64,000 nt of DNA, from positions 47,289,738 to 47,353,737 of the forward strand of contig NC_052612.1 of assembly GCF_016545825.1 (NCBI RefSeq), written 5' to 3'. The DNA is from Eucalyptus grandis (taxonomy: Eukaryota; Streptophyta; Magnoliopsida; Myrtales; Myrtaceae). The notes beneath the pieces were generated by a model. It had not been told where the DNA came from, ran no database searches, and saw only the letters and a program-made list of their open reading frames with translations. The position numbers and the translations under genes are program-made. Of this stretch, positions 22,790-33,955 are shown piece after piece. Numbering within the stretch: position 1 is the first letter of the stretch; each line of letters opens with the position of its first letter.

Positions 22790-25700
22790 GGAAAACCAAG
22801 TCCCAATTTGGTGCGGAGTTGGCGATGTGTAAAGTGTGAGAGAGATTTGGTGAAAATGTCAGCAATTTGGGAATTACTTGGGACATACAGACTTGTGAGT
22901 GATCTGAAGAGACTTTTCTCTAACAAAGTGAAAGTCAATTTCAATATGCTTTGTTCGAGCATGTAATATAGGATTAGCGAGTGAGAGCTATAGCTGATTT
23001 ATTGTCACAAAAAGAGATGTGTAAGAGAGTGGAGAGTACAGCCTATGTCTCGTAAGACAAAGGCTGATCCAAGTGAGTTACGAGAAGTGGAAGCAAGTGC
23101 ACGGTACTCAGCTTCTGTAGAGGATCTGCTGACTGTGGATTGCTTCTTGGCTCCCCAAGAGATAAGATTGGAACCAATGTAAGTACAAAATCCTGTAGTT
23201 GACCTTCGTGTTTCTGTACACCCCTTGTCTCGCATCGAAAAACCATATAGATGCAAAGAACTTTTGTGAGTGAATGAATAAACCAAGATTGATGGTGCCT
23301 TTGATGTATCTGAGTACCCTTTTAAGTCGAGCAAGATCTGCCACAGTTGGTGTCTGTAATTTCTGACACAATAGGTTGGTAGCATAGGCTATGTCAGGTC
23401 GCGTTAAAGTGAGATATTGAAGAGCACCTACCAAGCTACGATATTCAGTAGGATTGGTCAGAGCAACAGAGTCTTGTTGCATAATGATCTGCTTCAAAAG
23501 GACAGAGGAGTAGCAATTGGTTTACTTTCAGACATGTATGCTCGAGTGAGAAGATCATGGCATATTTTGTTTGACATAGAAACAAATGATCCGAATTTTG
23601 TTTGACTTCGATGCCAAAGGAAATAATGCAAAGGACCAAGATCTTTCATGTGAAATTTGAGGCTAAGAGACTGAATAAGAACATAAAGTATTTGGAAAGA
23701 ACTACTTGATTAAAACAATGTCATCGACATATAAAAACGAAAAAAGTATCTTTGTTGTTGATGATATATGAATAGAGATGGATCCGTGCCGAATCGCAAA
23801 GAATCCATATTCAAGTAGAAAGTCAATTTATCAAACCATGCTCGAGGAGCTTGTCGAAGACCATAGAGTGATTTCTTGAGTGAACACACATGATAAGGTT
23901 TCTGTGAATCTTGAAATCCAGTAGGTTGTTCCATGTAAACTGTTTCATTAAGAGTGCCATGTAAAAATGCGTTTTTAACATCAAGTTGATGTATAGGCCC
24001 TTGTCTCATTTTGCTATAGACAGAACAATTCGATTGTGGCATGCTTGATTCTTGGACTAAAAGTCTCAGTGAAATCTATACCTTCTTCTTGATGGAATCC
24101 CTTAGCAACTAAGCGAGCTTTCAATCTATCAAGACTACCATCATATGCAAGTTTTGTTTTGAAGACCCACTTGCAGCCAATTATATTCATATGATCAGCT
24201 CGAGGAACTAAATCCCAAGTTTTATTTTGATATAATGCCTCCATTTCTTCTGTCATTGCTTTATGCCAGCCTTCATGTGCTAATGCAGATTTAATTGTCT
24301 TTGGTTCAGAAGGGACCTTATATACAGCAAGACATGCATACCTTGGATTTGGTTTGACAATTCCAGACTTTGATCGTGTCTGTATTGAATGATCAGAGGT
24401 AATCCCTTGAGTTGCATGAGAGGTGACTTGCTCAGATCCACTGGTCGTATTATTGGATTGTCTTGAATCAGCACCATCCGTGTCTTGTTGCATCTTGGTG
24501 AAGTTTCTGCACCATGTGTATCCATTGTGGAAATGTCTGTCTTGATTGATCGGTAAAGGAATAAAGTTCTGTGGAGGGCTTTGAGAGTTGATGACACTAT
24601 TGTTCTTATCGAGTTGCAGATGAGGCTATATGTATGAGAATCATTATAGAGTATATTAGAGATTGTTTATCTATTTGCTGATTACGTTAAGCGAACTTCT
24701 TCCGCCCATGTCGATATAATGTTGTAAGAGGTGCATACTTTGTCAAGCACAACTTAGTGAAAGGGAAAAACTTCTCATCAAACTTTACATTTCTACTGAT
24801 ATATATTTGACCTGTTGAAGGCACAAGACATCTGTAGCCTTTATGATGATCACTATAACCAATGAATACACAGGTGAGGGATCTTGGATCAAACTTATGC
24901 TGAGCATAGGGTCGTAAACATGGATAACAAGCACAACCAAATACTCTGAGGTGATCATAGGTTGGCTCTTGGTGATATAGTTTCCTATGTGGTGATTGCA
25001 TGTCCAATCTCGGTGTTGGAAGAAGATTGATGACATAGTTAGCTGTAATAAACGCATCAACCCAATACTTCGGTGACACTTCGATGGAATTCTACCATGA
25101 TATAATATGGCAAGACCTAATTCAACAATATGCCGATGTTTCCTCTCGGATATCCGTTAAATGCTGGTGTATAAGGACAAGAGAGATTTTGTTTTATACC
25201 ATAGTTTTGCAAATGAGCTTTAAACCTGTGGCTAATAAATTCTCCTCCTCCATCACACTGAAAGACCTTGATCTTTGATTCAAACTGGTTTTCTACTTGC
25301 TTTTGAAACATAACAAAGATCTTACAGAAGTCTGACTTCAACTTTAATGGATATATCCAGCTGTATCGAGAGAAATTATCCACAAATAGAACATAGTATT
25401 TGAAACTTTGAAATGAAGTCACAGGTGATGGCCCCCATATATCACAGTGGATTTTCTGTAGGGGCATGGTTGTTATAGATTCAGAGGATGGAAATGGTAA
25501 AGCTGCATTCTTAGCAGTTTGACAACTACTACAAACACTCAACATCTTATTGCTACATTGAATGAGTTTTTGATTCTGCAAATACTTCAAGATATTCAGA
25601 TTGGTGTGTGCTAGTCTTTGATGCCATGTATCTTCTTCTACTGCTCTGTGTCTTTGAGCTAGAAGGGCTTGTGTTTTTTTGTAAATTCACTTGATATAGT

Positions 25701-27000
25701 CCTTTAGTTTTCCTTCCGAGCAGCAGGGTTGTGTTGGTCCAATTGTCCTTTACATATACACCAAATTTGTCAAAGACAAATGAGCATGGGTAATCGTTTG
25801 TTAATTTGGATACTGATAACAGATTTTTCTTTATATCAAGGACAATTAGAACATCATTCAGAGGCAATAAACTTTCTTCAGTATGCAACAATGTGTTACC
25901 AGTATGTGTAATCGACAAATGTGATCCATCACCAGTGTATTCAGAGGAGTTTTGAAGCATACCAGGATTGGCTGTAATGTGTGCAGTTGCACCGGTATCT
26001 GGATACCACTCGCTGCCTTTGGCATCCTCAAGATGTATAGCTGCTAAAGCTGTTGGTATCTCCTCAGCTTGATACGAATTATCAAATCTATACCAGTAGT
26101 GCAAAGCATCATGGCCTGGTTTCTTGCAGATTTGACATTCTAATTTTATGTTGTTAATCGGTTTCTCATCTTGCACATTCTTGGAAAAGTTAGATTTGAA
26201 GGATAAGATTTTATTTCTTGGTATCTCTGTGATGGACCAGCATAGGGACGAAATCCAGAAGTGAAACCAGATTCAGAAGAACTGTAATAAGGTTTGGTTC
26301 TCTGATTCTCTTGCATATAGCTGACATTGCTAAACTTGTAACCTAAGTTGTCTCCAGGGTATCTGAATCCACGGCCTCTGTTATTAAGAGAACGTCCTCT
26401 TCCATAACTGTGGCCTCCTCTGTAATTACCTCGTTGAGCAGCAAAGCTTAAATTTTGAGGAATATATCCTCTATCGGTAGTTTCTTTGAACTGAGCTTGA
26501 GGATATCTTTGCCCAAAGTAAGCCATATTGGGGTTAACTTGTGTTCTAGAGTAGTTCTGCAATCTTGACTCGAACCTTTCTAATTGTGCAATTACCTCAT
26601 CATACTCCGGTTGAGGTTTTAGAGAAGTATATTGTTGTTCAAAATTTTCTACTCAGCTCTAATCCTTCCGGTAGCAAATAGCTTGGTTATATCATCTACC
26701 GGTTTCCCAATAGCATTTAACTGATCACATATTCCCTTGTATTCTCGAAGATAGACTAGAAGATCTCGATCATGTTTTTGACAGCCTTGAAGTTTCCCCC
26801 TCAATTCAAACTCTCTTGCTGCTGATTTTTGTGTGAATCGATTCAAGAGTGTCTGCCACACTTCATAAGATGTTTCTAAGCCAATTATTAAGCCTAGTTT
26901 TTATCCAGTCAGTATATTCTGGATTTACAACCTCAGCTTCAACATTTCCAACTAGATTCTGCAGCATTCGAGTAGGTGGTGTAACATCACCATTAACAAA
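22790..27000 (-). pseudogene. Copia-3 gag-pol remnant
   Basis: Frame-broken polyprotein. Gag (27000-26150) contains a decayed knuckle (CQICKKPGHDALHYW). Protease WYPDTGATAHI is near 26000. Integrase at 25590-25117 keeps an Asp in FQCDGGGEF but not the usual QNGVAER-type Glu region. RT is at 24493-23710 ([18 protein letters not shown]), with a frameshift where YVDD is expected. RNase H is at 23497-22800 (STAEAEYRALA-like). Not functional. Confidence 0.88.
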
Positions 27001-27092
27001 GCCAAAGAGTTCTTGGCTTTTTAGAAACCTACAGATCGAGCTTGCCATAAGAAAGTTCGAACAGGGCTCACGCGAAACACACACACCATGAA

Positions 27093-27122
<30 letters not shown>

Positions 27123-27127
<5 letters not shown>

Positions 27128-27229
27128 AAAGAGAGTCGCCAGAATAACACGTGCTCTTTCCTTTCCAACCTTAACCTTCAGACTGTTATGAGGAAATAGC
27201 ACGTGTTATTCTGGCGACACCTTTTGACT
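27123..27229. repeat. Promoter inverted repeat with G-box cores, unit B
   Basis: Arms of about 40 bases. The left reads AGTCAAAAGAGAGTCGCCAG then AATAACACGTGCTC; the right is the mirror, AGCACGTGTTATTCTGGCG...CTTTTGACT. Each arm has CACGTG. It is flanked by GA and CT microsatellites and could form a hairpin in single-stranded DNA or RNA. Confidence 0.85.
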
Positions 27230-27299
27230 CTCTCTCTCTCTCACAAGATTAAGAGGAAGTCGACCTCCTCCCGTTTCGGTCCACTTTAAAAATTGCACG

Positions 27300-27695
27300 T
27301 TTCGGTGCCGACAATGTCAACTGGAGAGACATCGTCAATCTTAAATCGTAATAATATTCATGACTAATACGTCGTAAGAAAAGGCACGAAAGTGCTATGA
27401 AATGATCTTATCGAACTTTTAGATGACAATTCACCACGAAGTCTTTTTCTCTCCCTCTCTTCTCTCGCCATCATCTTCTTCAATCTTCAACCATATGTTT
27501 CGGTGCCGACAATGTCAATTGGAGAGACATTGTCAATCTTAGATTGTAGTAATATTCATGGCTAATACGTCGTAAGAAAAGGCACAAAAGTGCTATGAAA
27601 TGATCTTATCGAACTTTCATATGACAATTCGCCATGAAGTCTTTTTCTCTCCCTCTCTTCTCTGGCCATCGTCTTCTTCAATCTTCAACCATGTG
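27300..27695. repeat. 198-bp tandem duplication in the unit B spacer
   Basis: Two direct copies (27300-27497 and 27498-27695), each beginning TTTCGGTGCCGACAATGTCA and ending TCTTCAATCTTCAACCAT, with only a few mismatches. Present in unit B only. Confidence 0.9.
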
Positions 27696-28360
27696 GGGTT
27701 TCCCCTCTCTTATTGATTTTGTTTGAATTTTTTTGTTCTTTTTTGGTTTTTCTTCTCTATCAATTTAGATTGGAAGATATCTTCTTTCAAACTAATTCTA
27801 GATGCGACAGTTTGACTTCTCTCTAGATTTAGGAGTTTTCCTCTCCGAATTTCCCGATGGAAATCTGAGAGTTTGGTAATGTTTTTGGGGATTTGTCATA
27901 TTGTGTTCTGCTAGTGTATGGGTTTTCTACCTTTAGTTTCAATGATGATCATAAAAGCTTTGGAGTCGAGCTGAACTTCGAAAATTTGCTCTTCTAGATG
28001 TTAGATTTGTTTTTCTTCAATCTGCTTTGGTTGTCTCTAAACGACGATGATATAGAGGAAACTAAATCTAGGCATAGTTAGTGGAGAAGAAATTACTAGC
28101 AAGTGCTCATCATTAGTGATATGCGAGATATGATGATTGGTTGCTGATTACTTTGATTGACTAATCCATTCTTATGAAACGAATACATGCTTCCCTAGCG
28201 GTGTTTTGTTGATACTCCTTGTTTTCTAGATTTGGCTTTATCTGTATTTTGGGTTTTGCTCAGCTTTGATTTGCTATATTATGGAAATTTTTGTACTTCT
28301 CATGTATCCTTTGGAGTAATGAATACAACAATTTGTTATTATATCTCAATTTATTAAACC
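27430..28360. other. Unit B-specific insert of unknown origin
   Basis: Relative to units C and D, about 0.9 kb is extra here, between GATCTTATCGAACTTT and CCAAGTTGGAATATAGAAT. It looks like non-repetitive genic leader or intron sequence (CT-rich start, then T-rich with moderate GC) with no long ORF. It may be a captured gene fragment; I do not recognise it. Confidence 0.45.
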
Positions 28361-28548
28361 AAGTTGGAATATAGAATGAAGAATTGAATTGTCTTGCTCT
28401 TTGGTAGTGGAAAATGGTTTTGATTTATCATGCAATGCAGTGCGGGCACCACTAATGACAAACTAATTATGATTAATATGAACGTTACGTGTTATCTACC
28501 TATCCATCGTCTAAGAATTAGGTTGTGCGATTTTGACCTTCATTATTA

Positions 28549-29026
28549 TGTTGGACGCAAATTGCGCAACCCCAAGATCTCCATAACCAAAACAAGAACA
28601 TGCATAATTGTGTAGAAAGATTAACGCACCTGTTTTGGGATCCATCGAACATAAAGCGGAAGCAAAAAAAGGATTACCCACATATATCAAGGGGATCCAC
28701 GCATCAAGTCATTCTCTTCTATTGCCCTCCATTTCACTGGCTCAATGAGGCGGCCCTCCTCACGTTTAGCGTTAGGTAAACGCCCCTTAGGTAATGATAC
28801 ATGTGAGAATTAGGATTAGAGAAGAGACTTGAGCACTATTTATAGAGCTTTCAGTCAGTCCCCCTCATTACGGGCCAGGCTCAACTCGGCCCACACTAGC
28901 CAGTCCATATTAGACTAATTAAGAAACCTTCTATATCTCTTTAGATCAACCCTGTTTTACGGTAACCGTAAATAACAATAAATTATAATATCAATTAATT
29001 TAGTCCACATTAGGAAAACTCTTACA
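28549..29026. mobile_element. Solo LTR with TSD TATTA
   Basis: 478 bp, starts TGTTGGACGCAAATTGCG and ends AAACTCTTACA, flanked by perfect TSDs TATTA (28544-28548 and 29027-29031). It matches the 3' LTR of the copia element at 61675-62130 along its length. No internal region. Confidence 0.92.
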
Positions 29027-29031
29027 TATTA

Positions 29032-30826
29032 ATCTATTAACTTCAAAAAATTTCCTAAAATTCAAAATATCTAGATGTCAATTATGTAATACATCCTTTA
29101 CTTACATCATAAGTTAAATATATACTTCATAAATTCAAAAAGAATACGAATACTCTGTAGGTACTTGAGGTAGCCTTACTTCCCACAATTCCTTCACTCA
29201 TTTTTGTCATAGTATTTTACCTTGGGTAACATGAGATTTAACTTTCACATGGTTGGGCAACACATTATTTTCTCATAAATAATCTTCCACTTTTTGCAAC
29301 AACATGATCTTTCATCTATAAGGTTTGCATGAAACTGTTAGTTTCATTATAATATTCATCTAAGGTTAAAAATCTTCTTCTTCTTCTTCTTCTTGGGCAA
29401 AAGATAAGAAAAGCATAAGGTATAGATATCTCAATTAATTTAAGAGTTCTAATTGTTGTATTCGCAAAAAAAAGGAAAAATATAAAAGAACCTCTAGCTT
29501 TATGATTGACTTCGGTAGACAAAGTTAAGAAGTGAAATCATGGTGCAAGAAGACCTAATTTTTTTTTCCTTGTTAAGGAACTATAAGAAAATGGTCTTGC
29601 TTCACTTTTCCGAATAAAAATACATTTTAATTAAAAAAATATGAATTTCATAGATGATGAAAATTTGGGTTAGATAATCCTCATCAAAAACTTGTCAAGA
29701 GATTGCATCATTTTTATTTTTATTTTTATTTTTCTGGACCGCTTTGTTTTTAATATAAAGTAACTTTAGGTTTGTGCAACAAATAATATTAAATAGATTA
29801 AGAATTATTAGGATTCCTCCAAAGGGTACGATGCTTTTAATGTAATTGCTCTTCTATTAATCTTTTCCGTGCTTAGCTAACACTCCGTCGACTTGTTGTG
29901 GCCGTTTAATTAGACTTTAAACATAAAGTTGAATGGTGAAATAAAAATCATAACATGTGATTCAATCTTCAGATTATCAGTCAGTTATGATGATGACTTA
30001 ATTATGAATTCAAACGACCTCAATAGTTCAAGGTACGTATAAAGAAATTTTAGTTTATAATGACCACTGCTTTTACCAAGTGAACGATAATTATCGTAGT
30101 CAATGATAGTACGCGCTCGATGAAATGTGAACGTCCCCATGTTCTCCCTGCAGTAAAGAAGAGACCCCACTTTCGATCCATTTGTGTGTGAAGAGAAAAG
30201 ATGATCAAAAGCTGTTCAGGCAAGACGCTACAGCTGGGGTAGGACAGAGGGTCAGTGACCGAGACTGGAGTGACAGGGAGAGTCGCAGGAGTCCAATCAC
30301 GTGGTTTTAGGAACGGACAGCATTCGAAAGGGAGTCCGTGCCCACCGTTAAGGACGTCAAACTTATTACAACCACGGCTTATGCTAATATTCTGAAAATC
30401 GACAAATTTTTCTTTAATTTTTGTGTTCACACGATGCTACAAAATTCTAACGCGTGGTCAGACTCGTCAAGCAGATGGCCGATCTAATCCCATCGAATCC
30501 GTTTTTAATAATCCATATCCGACCTTATATGTATATTTAAAATATTTTTATATTTAACCAAGTCTATGATCATTTATACTCAAAATAAGGCAAGAGTGTG
30601 AAGTGAATAGCCGTGAAATCAAATAAGGGCAATGGATAAGATGTATTGAATTTAAGTAAGTTGTCAATTCGTTTATAATTCATTTAACATAAATATTATG
30701 TTTAAATCCATTTATAACCCATTTTCTTAATATAACTAATCAATTTATGCATATTATGAAGAAACTGGTCAATAATCCATTTCGACGTATCTAAGTCTAA
30801 TAACCATCCAAAAGAAACCGCTGTTA
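29032..30826. other. Unit B upstream spacer
   Basis: AT-rich spacer shared in patches with 35400-35970 plus 37680-37970 and with 55700-56650 plus 58390-58570. The best-conserved block is about 30150-30370 (TAGGACAGAGG, GAGACTGGAGTGACAG, CACGTGGTTTTAGGAA). It precedes the small ORF block in every unit and could be its promoter. A (TTC)n tract occurs near 29375. No gene is seen. Confidence 0.5.
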
Positions 30827-31051
30827 TTGTTTAATTTTTCTTTTTTTCTTTTTTTTTTTTTGTCTTTAGCTGTATTTGGTATTTATTTTCTTCTTCGTTC
30901 TTCTACTCAACGGCCACAAAAGATGAGGCGAAGGAAAAGTTTGTGCGTGGCGGGGGCCATGCGTGACGCTTGCGCATCCATCAACCGCAACGCCGCTGCC
31001 ACAAAGCGTTCAAGGACAAATTCTATCTCATCGTTCACAGGATCTTTATAG
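30827..31051 (+). pseudogene. Small conserved ORF block, copy 1 (start lost)
   Basis: Homologous to 58589-58834. The initiation region is deleted (CCAAAAGAAACC where the other copies have CCAAAATGG). The C-terminal part keeps the frame: SLCVAGAMRDACASINR, then basic NAAATKRSR. It ends in a TAG at 31049-31051, where a MITE begins. Function unknown. Confidence 0.4.
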
Positions 31052-31819
31052 AAAAAATTATCGGAAAAATCCTAAACCTATGTTACAATTATACCATTTC
31101 AGTTCCAAACTTATTTTTTAACCAATTAAGTTATATTCTTTCTATAATTGTGTTAATTCAATTTATCCGTTCAAATTTGAGGTTGACAAGACCGATACGA
31201 CGCCGACGCGATAATTTTTTAATAATATTATTTTTTCTTTTTTTTTCCTCATTCCCCCCTTCTTCCTCTAGCCAGTCATAAGACTGAGGTCACCTTGCCA
31301 ACCAATGGCAAGGCTTGGCTCACCTCTCCATCACTGGGTGAGGCCAACCTAACCCCTAGCGAGCCTCATTGTCGCCGGGTGAGGTTAGCCTCACCTGTGG
31401 ATAGGCGAGCTCGCCCACTCCTTGTAATGGCAAGGTCGAGTTTGCCAAACCATTGGCGAGACTTGCTAGTGGATGGGTGAGCTCGCCCTTGCCTAGTGAT
31501 GGCAAGGCAATCTTGCCATTGGCCATCAGGTCATCTTAGTTTGACAACAGGCCAAAAGAGGAAGGAGAAAAAATTAAAATAAAATAAATAAAAATTTTCG
31601 AAAATATAAAATATTATTAGAAATTTGTCAACGTTAGCATCAGTCAAACAACTAGCACTAATCGATGTCCACATTAGCACTGACTAGTCAAATTTAATCG
31701 GATAGATTGAATTCACATAATTGTAAAAGGTTTAAGATTCACTTGGCTAATAAAATAAGTTTATAATTAAATTGACATAATTGCAATAAGTTTTTAAGAC
31801 TTTTTTGGCAATTCTCCCG
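31051..31819. mobile_element. Mutator-type MITE with diverged 9-bp TSD
   Basis: About 769 bp, left end GAAAAAATTATCGG, right end GGCAATTCTCCCG. The candidate 9-bp TSDs are diverged: ATCTTTATA (31042-31050) and GTTTTGATA (31820-31828), 6 of 9 identical. The paralogous site near 38215-38230 is empty (CATAGGGTTTTGATGTG). The core has TGGCAAGG/GGCGAG words. Confidence 0.75.
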
Positions 31820-32183
31820 GTTTTGATATGTAAATCACTCATACAATCGTATGAAAAGTAGATGACAAGAATGATTAACCATGTCGTGAAACAGCATTCT
31901 TTTTTGGTCTTTTCTTAAATCGCTAGAAATATACAAGAGTCGAAAGTCTCCTGCTTTTGAAATGGATTTGCGTTCTTTCATTCGCATGGTCGATTTTTGG
32001 ACATAAGCAGCTTTCCCTTGTTTGGAAATCCGACACCCAATTTATCAAGAAGTATATCCATGTCGATTTCATATATCATCGTTACTTTCATCAGTAAAAT
32101 GAACACTTTGTACAAATGATTGACCTATCTAAAGAACTGTCTAAATGAAGTTTTACGAAGGAAAAGCTGATTATCTTCTCATG
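31820..32183. other. Unit C 3' flank
   Basis: Downstream flank shared with 18508-18867. Non-coding; expected to hold the 3' UTR of copy C. Confidence 0.6.
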
Positions 32184-33404
32184 CTAGATAAGAAGAAAGG
32201 AACTCAGCAGGAATACACGGAGAGTTCTTCCATGCCCGAGCATGCAATTTGAGAATCTCTTTCGCCTTTTCTCCGGTCTTGCTCGTGCCCTCAACTTGAG
32301 GACTAGACACAACTTCGCAGCAACGCCTACTTGCAACATCTCTTGCACGATGCTCGGCGTTGCTGAGAACTTGGAGATGGACCAGAGAATCCTGACACAT
32401 CTCTCGCTCGCTGTTGCCGAAACCCTTAGTATTTTCTTCGACACGATGGCGATCCCCACTTCGTGCTCCAACAACTCGGCTCTTCCCTCTGCGCATCGGC
32501 ACAGCTCGTCCAAAAGTATAAGGATCACTTCGCTCTGCCTTCTGTCGCATGAATCAAGAAGAAGATCGATCAAGACCGGCACAGCGCAGGCTTCCACAGC
32601 TTTGACACGGTTCCGACCCACCAGGCAGGCTCGGATAAGCAATTTCAGTGCAGATTTCGTTGCCTTCAGCGAGACTTGATCACGCAAAAGGCGAACTACT
32701 TCGACGAACAATTCCATCCTCAAACTTGAGAGATGAATAATATCAGCAACTTCAAACATCGACTTTAGCAACATGACTGCGTATACCCTAGACTCACAGG
32801 TTCCGCTCTGCATGATTCGAGTCAACGAGTCGACAAACACTCCGCCGTCGCTTATGAGATTCTTAAGGCTGGCTTCAGAGAGTTGTAGGTGAAAAAGTAC
32901 GGCCAGAGCCTCATCAAGCGGTCTACTTGTGACCTCTAAACTGCCACAGTTGAACGCGGAGGTCTCATTTTTCACTAGTGCCGCCAAGAAGTCAGCGGCA
33001 CCAGCGGCTTCCATGCAGCATCGATTAGTGGCGTTCTCGGTGGCAATCAACCGCAGTCTTTTGAGACACTTGTTTCGCATCTCCGGGGACTTGGCCTCAC
33101 GGAGGAGCTTAGCAATCTGGGACTTGCTTATTGGAGGTCTCGGGGTCGGAATCCTTTCGATGCCGTGCGCAGCATTGAGGGTGCACCACGACTGGATGAG
33201 CCGCCGGAGCGTGTGGTTGGGCGTCAATTCGCAGTCTGGAATCGCTTGCTTGGTCACGGGGCACGTGCCTTTCTTGGTGGAGAACAACCACTTCTCGATG
33301 CTCTCGCGGTCGTACGTTATACCGGTGGGCACCGCGACGGGGTCCTTCATGAGCTGGAGAGAAATCGGGCATACGAAGAACGAGGGAATTTCGACTTCCT
33401 CCAT
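32184..33404 (-). CDS. U-box E3 ubiquitin ligase PUB22/23-like, copy C (tail-shifted)
   Basis: The only copy with one long frame, 406 codons from the ATG at 33404 (MEEVEIPSFFVCPISLQLMK). That start is preferred over an in-frame ATG 24 codons upstream because the extra residues come only from the GA repeat and the other copies align from MEEV. The U-box is at residues about 8-80 (TGITYDRESIEKWLF, CPVTKQ, LTPNHTLRRLIQSWC), with the RIPTPRPPISKSQIAKLL linker at about 88-106, then ARM repeats to about 365. Length fits PUB22/23 (about 410-435). One base is missing near 32296 (CAACTTGAGGAC against CAACTTGGAGGAC). The family tail (VLQVEGTSKT, KEILKLHARAWKNSPC) therefore lies in the next frame (32179-32550), and this ORF ends with an unrelated basic tail. 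Role by family: E2-dependent ubiquitylation in stress and immune signalling. A real mutation or an assembly error are both possible. Confidence 0.85.
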   Translation of the reverse strand: MEEVEIPSFFVCPISLQLMKDPVAVPTGITYDRESIEKWLFSTKKGTCPVTKQAIPDCELTPNHTLRRLIQSWCTLNAAHGIERIPTPRPPISKSQIAKLLREAKSPEMRNKCLKRLRLIATENATNRCCMEAAGAADFLAALVKNETSAFNCGSLEVTSRPLDEALAVLFHLQLSEASLKNLISDGGVFVDSLTRIMQSGTCESRVYAVMLLKSMFEVADIIHLSSLRMELFVEVVRLLRDQVSLKATKSALKLLIRACLVGRNRVKAVEACAVPVLIDLLLDSCDRRQSEVILILLDELCRCAEGRAELLEHEVGIAIVSKKILRVSATASERCVRILWSISKFSATPSIVQEMLQVGVAAKLCLVLKLRARARPEKRRKRFSNCMLGHGRTLRVFLLSSFLLI

Positions 33405-33408
33405 CTGT

Positions 33409-33411
<3 letters not shown>

Positions 33412-33442
<31 letters not shown>
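33412..33442. repeat. GA microsatellite in the leader of U-box copy C
   Basis: About 15 GA units directly upstream of the ATG; the orthologous tract is 40 units in copy A. Confidence 0.9.
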
Positions 33443-33446
<4 letters not shown>

Positions 33447-33579
33447 GAAAAGGGCAAAGGCCGAGGAAGAGCTCAAGAAATGCTTATGAATCCCTCCAAG
33501 AAGAAGCAGGGTTTGAACGATTTGATGGAGTTGGCTGAGTTCAGCTGGGTTTGAAGATGATTCGTGCGGGTTTTGAGGG

Positions 33580-33589
33580 TTTTATATAT
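33580..33589 (-). promoter_or_regulatory. TATA box of U-box copy C
   Basis: Minus strand CATATATAAAACCC, about 180 bases upstream of the ATG, at the same position in all units. Confidence 0.6.
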
Positions 33590-33700
33590 GAGCTTGGGTG
33601 GATGAGAAATTTCAGAAGTGAGAAGGTCAAAACACGGATAAGTTCGAACCTGGCTCACGCGAGACACGCATACCATGAACGAGGGGGAGAAGGGAGGGAT

Positions 33701-33855
33701 AGTCAAAAGGAGTCGCCAAAATAACACGTGCTTTTTCCTCGGAATAGAATAGTCTGAAGCTTCAATACCACCTAAAAAAAGAAAAAGAAAAGTCCTCTAA
33801 GACTGGCGAAGGAGGAATGAATGAGCACGTGTTATTCTGGCGACACCTTTTGACT
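33701..33855. repeat. Promoter inverted repeat with G-box cores, unit C
   Basis: Left arm AGTCAAAAGGAGTCGCC then AATAACACGTGC; right arm GCACGTGTTATTCTGGCG then CACCTTTTGACT. The loop is about 65 bases. CACGTG is in both arms, about 310-430 bases upstream of the ATG. Confidence 0.87.
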
Positions 33856-33955
33856 CTCTCTCTCTCTCTCTCCCTCTAAAACATCGCGAGGGTGTCGACC
33901 TCCTCCGTTTAACTCTACTCTAGAAATTGCACGTTTCAGTTCCGGCAAAGTCAAC

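Larger units (their letters stand above)
22195..27052 (-). mobile_element. Copia-3 (Ale/Retrofit-like) retrotransposon lacking its 5' LTR
   Basis: Minus-strand copia element in the promoter of copy B. It has a 3' LTR at 22195-22765, then polypurine tract, RNase H, RT, integrase, protease and gag. It stops inside gag near 27052, with no second LTR. Both borders carry the direct repeat AAGTTCG (22188-22194 and 27053-27059), which in other units occurs once (for example near 33638-33644). The promoter inverted repeat of unit B follows directly, so the element has separated the TATA box from the rest of the promoter. Confidence 0.88.

Noticed and set aside
27300..27695. CRISPR-like repeat
   Set aside because: Two direct 198-bp copies only, no short repeat/spacer pattern, and the DNA is from a plant nucleus.
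33404..33476. Upstream in-frame ATG of U-box copy C adding 24 residues
   Set aside because: The extension is encoded by the CT microsatellite, which varies in length between paralogues. All copies align from MEEV.
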